A stretch of 64,000 nt of DNA from Terriglobia bacterium. Lineage in GTDB: Bacteria > Acidobacteriota > Terriglobia > Acidiferrales > UBA7541. Within the stretch, counting starts at the first letter, position 1; every line of letters begins with the position of its first letter. Position numbers and translations under genes: made by a program. Location of the stretch: the NCBI GenBank assembly GCA_020073485.1, contig JAIQFB010000027.1, positions 1 through 64,000 of the forward strand. Direction: 5' to 3'. Below the pieces are notes generated by a model, which saw only the letters and a program-made list of their open reading frames with translations, made no database searches and had not been told where the DNA came from. This document shows positions 18,013 through 26,643 of this stretch, piece by piece.

Positions 18013-19740
18013 ATGCCATGGACAAAATGGCGGGTGCGGAATTTTTTTCATTTCCGGAGTAGCGCATATTGCCTGATCCTGCTGGTGAGTATTTTCGTGG
18101 GTGTTCGCGCGGCGGCGCAGGATTCGATGGCCGCGCGGATTGAGCATTCGGGAAATGAGCCGCAGAATTGGCTCACCTACTACGGGAATTACGGCGCGTG
18201 GAGTTACAGCCCCCTACAGCAGATCAGCCGCGACAATGTGAAGCAGCTTGTCCCGGTGTGGGCGTTTCCCGCGGGCTATCCCACCAATCCGTCGCTGCGA
18301 GTGGGGCTGGAGGCGGCGCCGCTGGTCGTGGACGGCGTGCTCTATCTGGTGGGCATGCAAAACAATGTGTACGCGATCGATGCGGTTACGGGGAAGTCGG
18401 TCTGGACCTATGTTCATCCCTGGACGGAAAACGCCGTGTATCCCAGCAACAAGGGCGCGCGCGGGCTCGCGATCGGAGACGGCCTGGTGTACTTGGCCTC
18501 GCAGGACGATCACATCGTCGCCCTGGACGCCAAGACCGGCAAGGTAGCGTGGAACGTAACGACGGACGACGTGTTCAAATGCCGCTGCTCGCTCACCTCG
18601 GCTCCGCTCTACGTGAAGGGCAAAGTCATCAGCGGCGTGGCCGGCGGAGACGGGCCGTTTCGCGGGTACATCAAGGCATTGGACGCGAAGACGGGCAAGC
18701 TCCTCTGGCAATTCAACACCATTCCCGAGCCCGGCGAGCCTGGATCGGAAACCTGGGTTGGAGATTCGTGGAAAACCGGCGGCGTGGCCACGTGGCTGCA
18801 AGGCTCCTATGATCCGGAATCAAACGTACTTTACTGGGGAACCGGAAACGCCTTTCCGGATCTGGTCGGAGAAGGCCGGCAGGGCAGCAATCTCTACGGC
18901 GCATCGCTGGTTGCGCTGGATGCCGACACCGGAAAATTGAAATGGTATTACCAGGAAACGCCACACGATGTGTATGACTTCGACTCCAACCCGGAGCCGG
19001 TTTTGCTTGACGCGACACTGGGCGGACGCGCGCGAAAGCTGGTTCTGCATTCCACCAAGGGCGGGTACGCGTACCTGCTGGATCGCGAGACCGGCAAGTT
19101 CATTATGGCGTTTCCATTCGCGGACACCGTGAATTGGTCGGGCGGCCTCGACAAAGAAGGCAAACCCATCGAGGCGCTGATTCCGTCGGATAAGAACAAC
19201 GACCGCCTGACTTGCCCGGGCACTGCCGGCGCGCGCAATTTTAATCATTCGGCCTACAGCCCGCGCACCGGCTGGTGGTACACCTCGTCCACGGAGCTGT
19301 GCAATCACATGACGCCTCCGAAAAATCCCCTGGGCGACCAGAATTTGCGGGTAGGGCGCGTAATCAATCCGGATTCACCGCCGCACATCAGCGCGTTCGA
19401 TCCGCTGACGGGCAAAAAGCAGTGGGAATTTGCCACGAAATATTTTAATCAGTCTTCGCTCCTGGCGACTGCCGGGGATTTGATTTTTGGCGGCGACCTG
19501 GAGGGCGACGCCTTCGCGTTGGACGCGAAGACGGGAAAGAAACTTTGGTCGTTCAATACAGGTGCGCGCATCGTCGCGCCGCCCGTCAGTTTCTCGGTGA
19601 ATGGACGGCAATTCGTGGCCATCGCCACCGGCGGAGGCGCCGTGATCGACGGTCAAGTCTCGACCTACTATCCTGAAACCAAGGATCGCCAGCCGCAGCC
19701 CGCGGCGACGCTCTTTGTTTTCGCGCTGCCCGAGAAGTAA
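18013..19740 (+). CDS. Exported PQQ-type eight-bladed propeller, quinoprotein alcohol dehydrogenase-like
   Basis: 575 residues from the ATG at 18013 (GGGAGG, 7 nt upstream; the in-frame ATG at 17986 lacks a site). A signal peptide ends near RAAAQ. Repeated W-docking blades include YAIDAVTGKSVWTY, VALDAKTGKVAWNV, KALDAKTGKLLWQF and FALDAKTGKKLWSF. Active-site comparison with methanol/ethanol dehydrogenases: the metal-ligand Asn is in GTGN (N279), the catalytic Asp in TPHDVYDFD is D322, and D324 sits at the +2 position associated with lanthanide-type enzymes. The usual Glu ligand is Asp (GGD213) and the vicinal Cys-Cys pair is absent, replaced by a region without Cys; a CRC at 190-192 is nearby. 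There is no haem domain. Dehydrogenase activity is plausible but unproven. Confidence 0.85.
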   Translation: MPWTKWRVRNFFHFRSSAYCLILLVSIFVGVRAAAQDSMAARIEHSGNEPQNWLTYYGNYGAWSYSPLQQISRDNVKQLVPVWAFPAGYPTNPSLRVGLEAAPLVVDGVLYLVGMQNNVYAIDAVTGKSVWTYVHPWTENAVYPSNKGARGLAIGDGLVYLASQDDHIVALDAKTGKVAWNVTTDDVFKCRCSLTSAPLYVKGKVISGVAGGDGPFRGYIKALDAKTGKLLWQFNTIPEPGEPGSETWVGDSWKTGGVATWLQGSYDPESNVLYWGTGNAFPDLVGEGRQGSNLYGASLVALDADTGKLKWYYQETPHDVYDFDSNPEPVLLDATLGGRARKLVLHSTKGGYAYLLDRETGKFIMAFPFADTVNWSGGLDKEGKPIEALIPSDKNNDRLTCPGTAGARNFNHSAYSPRTGWWYTSSTELCNHMTPPKNPLGDQNLRVGRVINPDSPPHISAFDPLTGKKQWEFATKYFNQSSLLATAGDLIFGGDLEGDAFALDAKTGKKLWSFNTGARIVAPPVSFSVNGRQFVAIATGGGAVIDGQVSTYYPETKDRQPQPAATLFVFALPEK

Positions 19741-19801
19741 TGACAAGGTGATTGACCTCCATGCGCGCATTTTTCCGCAGGCCAACACAGGAGTACTGAT
19801 C

Positions 19802-21145
19802 ATGGGGATTGCAAAGACAGGATTCTGGGGAGCCATCGCCCTGACCTTCGCGATGTTTCTGCCTGCTTCGGCTCAACGCGCCAAACCGATCCCGCTTCCC
19901 AAAGGCTCGTTCGGGAAAAACGTGGAACTCATCGGCTACACCGACGTAAACGGCCACATTCCGTTCAAGATGTCGATCCAGCAGGTCAATGGGCGCTGGT
20001 ATCTGTATTCGGCCAGCCTGTATGATCGCGGCTGGAGTGTGATTGACGTTACGAATCCCGCTGACCCAACCGTTTTGAACTGGATTCCCGGTCCCAAGAA
20101 TACCTTTACAGTTCAAGTGGATATCGCCGACGGCAAGATGATTACCGCGCTCGAACGGTCGCAGTTTGGAGGAGACACGGATCACAGCAAGCCCTGGGAC
20201 GATGGCGTCCTGATCTGGAGCCTGGCGGATCCCGTGCACCCGACGCTTCTGGGCCAGTACAAGACGGGCGGTTTGGGCACTCATCGCGACGGCTACTATG
20301 GCGGCCGCTACGTGCATCTGGCCGCGGCCATGAACGGATATGCCGGAAACATCTACGTGATCATCGACATCAACGATCCCGCGCATCCCGTGGAAGTGTC
20401 GCGATGGGCGTTGCCCGATCAGAAGCTGGCCGATCCAAATGCACTCAATACAGCGTTTCCCCACGGCGCGGGACTGCACGGGCCTCCGGTGGTCATCGAT
20501 AATCTGGCTTATCTCCCGTACGGGAAAAAGTTCGTCATTCTGGACATCAGCGACATCAAGAATCCCAAGGAAGTCAGCGAAATCACGTTCGATCCCCCCT
20601 ACGATCTGGGCCTTGCGGTGCACACGGTGCTGCCGTTTCCAAAAAGAAAAATTGTGGAAACCAACTCCGAACCTTTTGGCGGATGCGATACCCAGAGTCC
20701 CAGCCAGGTTTCGCTGATCGATGTCGCCAATCCAGCCAAGCCGCACATCCTTTCTTTTTTGCCCGAGCCAACGGCTCCGCCGGATGCGCCGTACAAGGAT
20801 TTCTGCGCGAAGGGAGGCAGCTTCGGATCACACAACGTGAACATGCTGTTTCACAACCCGTTCGTCGATGATTCGGACAATATCCTGTACCTGACCTATT
20901 TCAGCGCGGGCTTGCGGATCTACGACATTTCCGACGCTCACGAGCCGCGCGAGATTGGTTTTTATATTCCGCCCGATCCCTTGAAGAAAGGAAATGGAAT
21001 TCCCGGGGACCGCAAGCCCGTTTCGACCGCCGCCGACGTGCTGGTCGACAAACGGGGATACATTTATCTTTCGGATTCGACGCAGGGCATTTCCGTATTA
21101 CGCTACACCGGGCCGAAGCCGGGGCCTTCGCTGCCGCTGCATTAA
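19802..21145 (+). CDS. Secreted LVIVD-repeat beta-propeller protein (copy 2)
   Basis: 447 residues from the ATG at 19802 (GGAG, 8 nt upstream). A signal peptide ends near LPASAQ. The repeats WSVIDVTNPADPTVLNWIPG, IYVIIDINDPAHPVEVSRW, FVILDISDIKNPKEVSEI and GLRIYDISDAHEPREIGFY parallel those of the first copy (10416-11759) blade for blade, and the lengths are identical. The gene follows the PQQ-type propeller by 61 bp and is followed by the MBL-fold gene, so these three likely form a transcript. Binding partner unknown. Confidence 0.85.
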   Translation: MGIAKTGFWGAIALTFAMFLPASAQRAKPIPLPKGSFGKNVELIGYTDVNGHIPFKMSIQQVNGRWYLYSASLYDRGWSVIDVTNPADPTVLNWIPGPKNTFTVQVDIADGKMITALERSQFGGDTDHSKPWDDGVLIWSLADPVHPTLLGQYKTGGLGTHRDGYYGGRYVHLAAAMNGYAGNIYVIIDINDPAHPVEVSRWALPDQKLADPNALNTAFPHGAGLHGPPVVIDNLAYLPYGKKFVILDISDIKNPKEVSEITFDPPYDLGLAVHTVLPFPKRKIVETNSEPFGGCDTQSPSQVSLIDVANPAKPHILSFLPEPTAPPDAPYKDFCAKGGSFGSHNVNMLFHNPFVDDSDNILYLTYFSAGLRIYDISDAHEPREIGFYIPPDPLKKGNGIPGDRKPVSTAADVLVDKRGYIYLSDSTQGISVLRYTGPKPGPSLPLH

Positions 21146-21223
21146 AAGCACACGATGAATCAGACACCGGTCCGAACCGGAAATTTCAGTCTCGCTTGGG
21201 TAGCATCCATTTCAGGAGGGTTC

Positions 21224-22165
21224 ATGAAAATGAAATCGCTGGCAGGTCTTCTGTGTGTCCTCTGTGCTTCGCTACTAGCTCCACCGCTGCCGGCTCAGGA
21301 CCTCGGCCCGCACTTCACGAAGATCAAGGATGGGATTTACGTTCAGACCGCCAAATCCACTCCGCAGGCGAACTCCAACGGCAGCATCGTGGTGACCTCG
21401 GAAGGGGTCGTGTTGATCGACACAGGCCAGACGGCCATCGACAGCCGGGAGATTGCCGAAGCGGTGAAGAAACTCACGCCGCAGCCGGTGCGGTTCATCA
21501 TCGATACGGAAACGCATCCCGATCATTCCTACGGGCATTTTCTTTTTTCTCCTCCGGCCGTGATCATTAATGCCGAAGGCGCCGGGGCGGAGATGAAACA
21601 GTCCTTTGATGCGAAGCGCATGAGTGACCAGGAAAATCAATCGCCGGAAATGAAGGCGGCGCTGCAGGGTTTCCGGCTGATTCCGCCGCAAATCGAATAC
21701 GGCAACAAAATGACGTTGCGGGTGGGCGAGCGCACGTTCGAGCTGTTCAACCTGGGGACGACGCACAGCCTGGCCAATACGGCTGTCTGGCTTCCCAATG
21801 AACGTGTCTTGTTTGCCGCATCGGTGGCCGTGGAAGACCAGATCAACACCATCCGCCCTCATACCAATATCCCCGATATGCTCGCGATGATGAAGATGAT
21901 GAAGGCGCTCAACGCCGAGGTCGTGATTCCGGGGCACGGCGCTCCCACAACCAATAAAATTTTCGATTTTTACACGGGCTTTCTGGAAACACTGTTGCAG
22001 CGCGTCGGGAAATTAATGAACGAGGGCAAAACGCTCGATCAGATCAAGGCGGAACTGCGCATGCCCGAATATGAAAACCTCGCCGGGGCCAAGGAGCGCA
22101 TCCCCAATACCGCCGAGGCAGCGTATCGCGCGATCAAAGGCGGATATTCGGTCGAGACGAAGTAA
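21224..22165 (+). CDS. Exported metallo-beta-lactamase-fold protein with altered metal site (copy 1)
   Basis: 313 residues from the ATG at 21224, directly after AGGAGGG; a longer in-frame start at 21155 lacks a site. A signal peptide ends near PLPAQD. The MBL fold is seen in GSIVVTSEGVVLIDTGQT, IDTETHPDHSYGH, FNLGTTHSLANTAVWLPN and VVIPGHGAPT. The canonical HxHxDH is ExHxDH here (E96, H98, D100, H101) and the usual Asp after the 'vLF.gD' strand is missing (VLFAASVAVED). A di-zinc hydrolase site is thus incomplete, so it may bind one metal or have a different chemistry. A second MBL protein with an intact motif is encoded at 36738-38189. Confidence 0.85.
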   Translation: MKMKSLAGLLCVLCASLLAPPLPAQDLGPHFTKIKDGIYVQTAKSTPQANSNGSIVVTSEGVVLIDTGQTAIDSREIAEAVKKLTPQPVRFIIDTETHPDHSYGHFLFSPPAVIINAEGAGAEMKQSFDAKRMSDQENQSPEMKAALQGFRLIPPQIEYGNKMTLRVGERTFELFNLGTTHSLANTAVWLPNERVLFAASVAVEDQINTIRPHTNIPDMLAMMKMMKALNAEVVIPGHGAPTTNKIFDFYTGFLETLLQRVGKLMNEGKTLDQIKAELRMPEYENLAGAKERIPNTAEAAYRAIKGGYSVETK

Positions 22166-22244
22166 GCAACGCCGGCCGCAGCAGAGCAAACGGTTTTGCT
22201 CGCGACTCGTCCTGTGTAACGGCCGATCGCGGGTTTCAATCTGT

Positions 22245-22272
22245 TTGCTGTTTCCCGCATTTTGCGTATACT
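22245..22272 (+). promoter_or_regulatory. Possible sigma-70 promoter of the cytochrome/Vgb fusion gene (copy 1)
   Basis: TTGCTG (22245-22250), a 16-nt spacer and TATACT (22267-22272) lie about 160 bp upstream of the GTG start at 22435. The -10 box is one mismatch from consensus, the -35 box two. Confidence 0.45.
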
Positions 22273-22434
22273 AGCCGGGCCGTTTCACCGGCTTTACCAG
22301 CGCTTATTCATGCGTTTTAGGCCGCTCGGGCGAGCACTTGGAAGCGGGAGATTTCTCTGACACAATCATTTTCGCTTGGCTGCAGTCTACTGGTCTGCTC
22401 ACGCCTTGCATGCAAATTCCTAGGAGGTTCGATC

Positions 22435-24078
22435 GTGCGTTCAGTGATCAAATTCACGGGCTTGCTGGCGGCAGTTCTTTGTGCCAGCGCTGTTTGGGCA
22501 AGTAATCCAGGGGTGATTCAGGGAGTGGTGAAGAGCGCTTCTGGTCAGCCGGTCGCCGGCGCTTATGTAAAAGTGGCGGACGCCGATAAGGGTCTGACGA
22601 TCATGGTCGTTTCCCAGGAGCAGGGACGCTACACGGCCAAGAATCTGCCGGCGGGGAAATACACGGCGCAGGCGATCGGCGGAGAGTTTCAAAGCGACAA
22701 AATTCCGGTGGATGTCACCGGGTCCAAGCCGGCCATGGCCGATCTCTCACTAAGCAACCAGCGCGCTCCCGCACTCGCACCAGGATGGCCGGGCACACCG
22801 GGAGTCGTGGGCGGAGGCGAGGAGTGGAGCAAGAATCCGGTACCTGATCTGCCGGAAGGACCTGGCGCGGACATCGCCCTGGCCAAGTGCGGACAGTGCC
22901 ACGCGCCCAGCTGGTTTTTGAGCTTTCGCGGAGAGCGCGATAACTGGGCCGCGCTGATCGACTCCATGCGCTCGAATATTGCCGCCAATCGCGCGGCTAA
23001 GGATTTTACCGAAGCCGAACTCAAGACCCTGACCGACTATTTCGCCGCACATTTCTCCAGGCAGCGGCCCGATGAAAACAGCCGGCTGCCGAGGACCCTG
23101 GCAAAAGGAATCGAAACCAAATACGTGGTGGTGGATTACAAAATCCCCAGAATCGAAGCCGAATCGCACGAGATGACGGTCGATGCACGCGGCAACGGCG
23201 TGGTCGGCGAGAGAAACAGCGGTTTGGTGGGCTTGCTCAACCCGGATACCTACGAGTTCAAGGAATTCACTCCTCCGGCGGCTGCCTCGCCCAGAGTTCG
23301 GATCGGCGCCATCAGCAAAGGCCGCGGCGACACCGTCTGGATGCTCGACGGCGGTCCCAACCGGCGCTGGATGGAATTGAACACCGTGACCGGAGAGTTT
23401 CGTTCATTCCCGGTGCCTGCCGACATTAAGGGATCGGGAAACGGCAACACCATCCGCCAACACCCCAATGGAACCGTGTGGGTTGCCAGCGGCGGCGGAA
23501 ACGGCATGGTTGGCCTGGATCCCGCGACCGGCAAGTTCACCCTTTACCCGGCGCCGGAAGGCATTAAATCCGGCAAGAGCGTCGGGCCGTATGGCTTCGC
23601 GGTCGACGGCGGCGGCAGCATCTGGTTCGCTGAGTACGCCAATAACGGCGTGGGTCGCCTCGATCCGGAAACCGGCAAAATAGATGAATACAAGTCGCCG
23701 ATTGCAGGCTCGGTCCCACGAAAAGTCGGGTTCGACAATCGTGGAGATATCTGGATCGCGCTGCACGAAACCGGGCAACTCTGGAAGATCAACTACAAGA
23801 ATCCTTCAGACATGAAAACGTTTATGCCCCCGGGAGATCACCTGGGCACATATTCCCCGTGCGGTGACTTGAAAAACGGCTACATCTGGGTCAGTCTGCA
23901 AAGCGTCGATAAAGTTGCACGCTTCGATCCCAAGACGGAAAACTGGGCGGAGTTCCCGGTTCCCTATCCGGAAACCGATCTGCGCCGCATTGAGATCGAC
24001 CAGTCGCACCCGAATCGCGTGTGGTGGACCGGGACGCTCTCGGGCCACTTCGGTTACGTAGAGGTGATGGATAAGTAG
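22435..24078 (+). CDS. Carboxypeptidase-regulatory / c-type haem / Vgb-like propeller fusion (copy 1)
   Basis: 547 residues from a GTG, which is chosen because AGGAGG lies 7 nt upstream. A signal peptide (ASAVWAS) is followed by an Ig-like carboxypeptidase-regulatory domain (IQGVVKSASGQPVAGAYVKV, GRYTAKNLPAGKYTAQAIGG). Then comes a short cytochrome c-like domain with a single haem motif CGQCH (C152, C155, H156) and, to the C-terminus, a six- to seven-bladed propeller like virginiamycin B lyase (MTVDARGNGVVGERNSGLVG, GFAVDGGGSIWFAEYANNGV, GRLDPETGKIDEY). Export and haem attachment place it in the periplasm. Antibiotic lyase activity should not be inferred from the family name. Copies 2 and 3 lie at 38304-39983 and 42691-44403. 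Confidence 0.88.
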   Translation: MRSVIKFTGLLAAVLCASAVWASNPGVIQGVVKSASGQPVAGAYVKVADADKGLTIMVVSQEQGRYTAKNLPAGKYTAQAIGGEFQSDKIPVDVTGSKPAMADLSLSNQRAPALAPGWPGTPGVVGGGEEWSKNPVPDLPEGPGADIALAKCGQCHAPSWFLSFRGERDNWAALIDSMRSNIAANRAAKDFTEAELKTLTDYFAAHFSRQRPDENSRLPRTLAKGIETKYVVVDYKIPRIEAESHEMTVDARGNGVVGERNSGLVGLLNPDTYEFKEFTPPAAASPRVRIGAISKGRGDTVWMLDGGPNRRWMELNTVTGEFRSFPVPADIKGSGNGNTIRQHPNGTVWVASGGGNGMVGLDPATGKFTLYPAPEGIKSGKSVGPYGFAVDGGGSIWFAEYANNGVGRLDPETGKIDEYKSPIAGSVPRKVGFDNRGDIWIALHETGQLWKINYKNPSDMKTFMPPGDHLGTYSPCGDLKNGYIWVSLQSVDKVARFDPKTENWAEFPVPYPETDLRRIEIDQSHPNRVWWTGTLSGHFGYVEVMDK

Positions 24079-24402
24079 AACGTGATCGAGAATCGGAGTT
24101 GGTATTTCTGCGGAAGCGCGCTGAGGGTTGGCGCGCTTCACGCATTTTAGGCCTGTGAAGTAGCGCCCGCGGATTGCATTTCAGATACGTCCATCGGCTC
24201 GAACGATATTGTTTGAATACTTTACATGAATTCTGCCGCGCAAAGCGCGTGCCAGCCATCGGGAGATAATTCGCGCCATCGCATCATCATCTTCTTGTCT
24301 CGCGCAATGCATTGCGCTACGCTAAGGACGATTCGGCGGCCCAAAGATGGGCCGCCGCACTTTCCAATTCGGATCAGATACAATTTGAGGAAGAGAGGCA
24401 AT
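24079..24402. promoter_or_regulatory. 324-bp leader of Kelch gene A with a 16-bp palindrome and a hairpin
   Basis: A perfect 16-bp palindrome GCGCAATGCATTGCGC lies at 24302-24317. A perfect 9-bp stem CGGCGGCCC/GGGCCGCCG with loop AAAGAT lies at 24334-24357, about 45 nt before the Kelch start. The hairpin has no T run, so it is not an obvious terminator; the palindrome could be an operator. No gene is seen in this gap. Confidence 0.4.
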
Positions 24403-25506
24403 ATGTCTCCGGGCTTGCGATGGATGCGCGTCGTGACTGTCAGTTTATTTTTTGTCGGTGTGTTTGGCTCGGCGGTACACCTGTATGGACAGTTCCCCGG
24501 CGTTCCGCAAGCGCGATGGTCGAAGGCGGCGTTATTTCCCGAGCCGGAAGAAGAACTCTACGGAGTTTCCGCGAACGGGAAAATGTATGTGATGGGCGGA
24601 TATGGCGAGAACGGCGATCCCATTGGGATGCTGTGGGAATACGATCCCGCGACCGACAAGTGGACCAAGAAAAAATCCATGCCGGTCCGCGCGCATCATG
24701 CCGCGCTCGCTGAATATCACGGCAGGATTTATGTGTTTGGCGGGTACAAGCTCCTCCCCGTTCCCGGCCAGCCCGGAGGCGGAGGGTGGGAGCCGATCGA
24801 CAATGCCTGGGAATACGATCCGGCAAATGATTCCTGGAAAGCTCTCGCGCCGTTGCCCGGCAAGCGGGGCTCGCCCGTAGCTGTTCAAGTGAACGGCCAG
24901 ATTTATGTGATCGGCGGCGCCATTCCCGAACCCGGAACGAAAGAAGTCGCCGTGTTCCCCAGCCGCGCTGCTCGCTCCGTGGGGACCAACCAGGCATACA
25001 ATCCGGAAACGAATAAGTGGGTTGAGCGCAGCCCGATGCCAACCGCGCGAAACCACGCGTTTGCCGGCGCGGTGAACGGCAAAATCTATGTCATTGGCGG
25101 GCGCTTGACCAGCCCGTTCATCACCGTGGCCAGCAATCTGGACGTGGTCGAGGAGTACGACCCTGCGACCGATACCTGGGGCGGTTCGGGAGCGCGCACG
25201 CCCATGCCCACAGCCCGGAGCGGCGGCGGATGGGCCACCTATAACGGCAAGATTTACGTCGCCGGCGGCGAAATCCAGACGCGGCAAATGCTGGCGGCAT
25301 TTCGAGCTTTGGAGGCTTACGATCCCGCTACCAATACCTGGGCCATCCTTCAATCCATTCCGCTTCCGCGCCACGGCGTCGCGACGGCAGTTCTCGGCAA
25401 TAAAATTCATTTCGTCAGCGGGAAGATCACTTCAGGCGGGTATGGCGACCCGGGTGTCGAGCTGAAAACCGGATCGCACGATGTATTGGAGATTCCCGAC
25501 AATTAG
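24403..25506 (+). CDS. Secreted six-bladed Kelch propeller, type A (copy A1)
   Basis: 367 residues from the ATG at 24403 (AGAGG, 5 nt upstream); the frame is open further upstream but without a site. A signal peptide (VSLFFVGVFGSAVHLYGQ) is followed by six Kelch blades, each with the GKxYVxGG strand: KMYVMGG, RIYVFGG, QIYVIGG, KIYVIGG, KIYVAGG and a degenerate last HFVSG. Conserved blade starts are YDPATDKWTKKKSMP and PTARNHAFAGAVNGKIYVIG. No galactose-oxidase Tyr-Cys/copper site can be recognised. It is first in a run of four Kelch genes, and closest to 27769-28869, with which it shares a 49-bp identical stretch. Confidence 0.88.
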   Translation: MSPGLRWMRVVTVSLFFVGVFGSAVHLYGQFPGVPQARWSKAALFPEPEEELYGVSANGKMYVMGGYGENGDPIGMLWEYDPATDKWTKKKSMPVRAHHAALAEYHGRIYVFGGYKLLPVPGQPGGGGWEPIDNAWEYDPANDSWKALAPLPGKRGSPVAVQVNGQIYVIGGAIPEPGTKEVAVFPSRAARSVGTNQAYNPETNKWVERSPMPTARNHAFAGAVNGKIYVIGGRLTSPFITVASNLDVVEEYDPATDTWGGSGARTPMPTARSGGGWATYNGKIYVAGGEIQTRQMLAAFRALEAYDPATNTWAILQSIPLPRHGVATAVLGNKIHFVSGKITSGGYGDPGVELKTGSHDVLEIPDN

Positions 25507-25556
25507 AACCCCGGCACCCGCGTGCCAAGCCCATCGTCCTTGCAGAGAGGAAAGAA

Positions 25557-26618
25557 ATGATGTCGCCAAGAAATTATTGGATTCGTGGAATCGTCCCTGC
25601 TGCGCTGTTGTTTTTGATTTTTGCGGGAAATGCGCGGGCGCAGGGACACTGGGTAAACCTCGCGAAATTTCCCGAGCCTGCTCAGGAAATTGTGGGCACC
25701 GCGGGAGACGGGAAAGTTTATGTGTTCGGCGGCCTGGCCGTCGGCAATAACACCGCGCCCAAAGGGCTGGTGTGGGTATACGACACGGCCACCGACAAGT
25801 GGACCAAGCGGAAGCCCATGCCGCTGCCCGCGCACCACCTTGCGGTGACCGAGTATCGCGGCAAGGCCTACGTGTTCGGCGGCGGAGCGCAATTGGAACC
25901 AAACGGCCCGAACTGGGTGCCGATCAACAACGCCTGGGAATACGACCCCGCAAAGGACTCCTGGAGGGCCCTGGCCCCAATGCCCACCGCTCGCGGCGGA
26001 GCAGTTGCCGCCGAAGTCGGCGGCAAGATTTATGTGATGGGGGGAGCTTCGGTCCATCCCGGCGCGAAGATCGTGGGGCTGACGGCCAACACGCCGCACC
26101 GTTCGCTGGGAACCAATGAAGTCTACGATCCGGAAACCAACACCTGGCAAACTCGCAGTCCCATGCCCACCTCGCGCAATCATGCCGCGGTTGGCGTGGT
26201 GAACGGAAAGATCTACGTGCTCGGCGGGCGGCTCGGCGCGGTTTTCGTCAACGCCAGCCCCACCGACGTCGTCGAAGAATACGACCCGGCAACCGACAGC
26301 TGGAGCTTTGCCAAGGCGCGCATGCCCAACCCGCGAAGCGGCACCGCCTACGGATCCTACGGCGGCAAGATTTATGTGGCCGGCGGCGAGTACCTGGATA
26401 ACCAGATTGTGGGCGTCTACCGCGACCTGCAGGCCTACGATCCCGCAAAAGATGAGTGGACCATGCTTCCTCCTATGACCACGCCAAGACACGGCCTGGT
26501 CGGCGGAATTTCCGGCAACCGCTTCTACGTGGTCAGCGGCCATTTGCAGTCCGGAAACATTTATGGCGATCCGATGGACTCCGATGAAACCAACGCATTC
26601 GATTTCGGCGGCAAGTAG
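25557..26618 (+). CDS. Secreted six-bladed Kelch propeller, type C (copy C1)
   Basis: 353 residues; ATG-ATG start after GAGAGGAAAG. A signal peptide ends NARAQG. Six blades are marked by KVYVFGG, KAYVFGG, KIYVMGG, KIYVLGG, KIYVAGG and RFYVVSG. It shares long blocks (GGASVHPGAK, TDVVEEYDP, FRDLQAYDPA-like segments) with the minus-strand gene 31367-32416, of which it is the closest relative in this window. It follows the type A gene by 50 bp. Function unknown; probably a periplasmic or surface binding protein. Confidence 0.88.
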   Translation: MMSPRNYWIRGIVPAALLFLIFAGNARAQGHWVNLAKFPEPAQEIVGTAGDGKVYVFGGLAVGNNTAPKGLVWVYDTATDKWTKRKPMPLPAHHLAVTEYRGKAYVFGGGAQLEPNGPNWVPINNAWEYDPAKDSWRALAPMPTARGGAVAAEVGGKIYVMGGASVHPGAKIVGLTANTPHRSLGTNEVYDPETNTWQTRSPMPTSRNHAAVGVVNGKIYVLGGRLGAVFVNASPTDVVEEYDPATDSWSFAKARMPNPRSGTAYGSYGGKIYVAGGEYLDNQIVGVYRDLQAYDPAKDEWTMLPPMTTPRHGLVGGISGNRFYVVSGHLQSGNIYGDPMDSDETNAFDFGGK

Positions 26619-26643
26619 AAGGACGAGTAGAAGGAGAGGGCAC

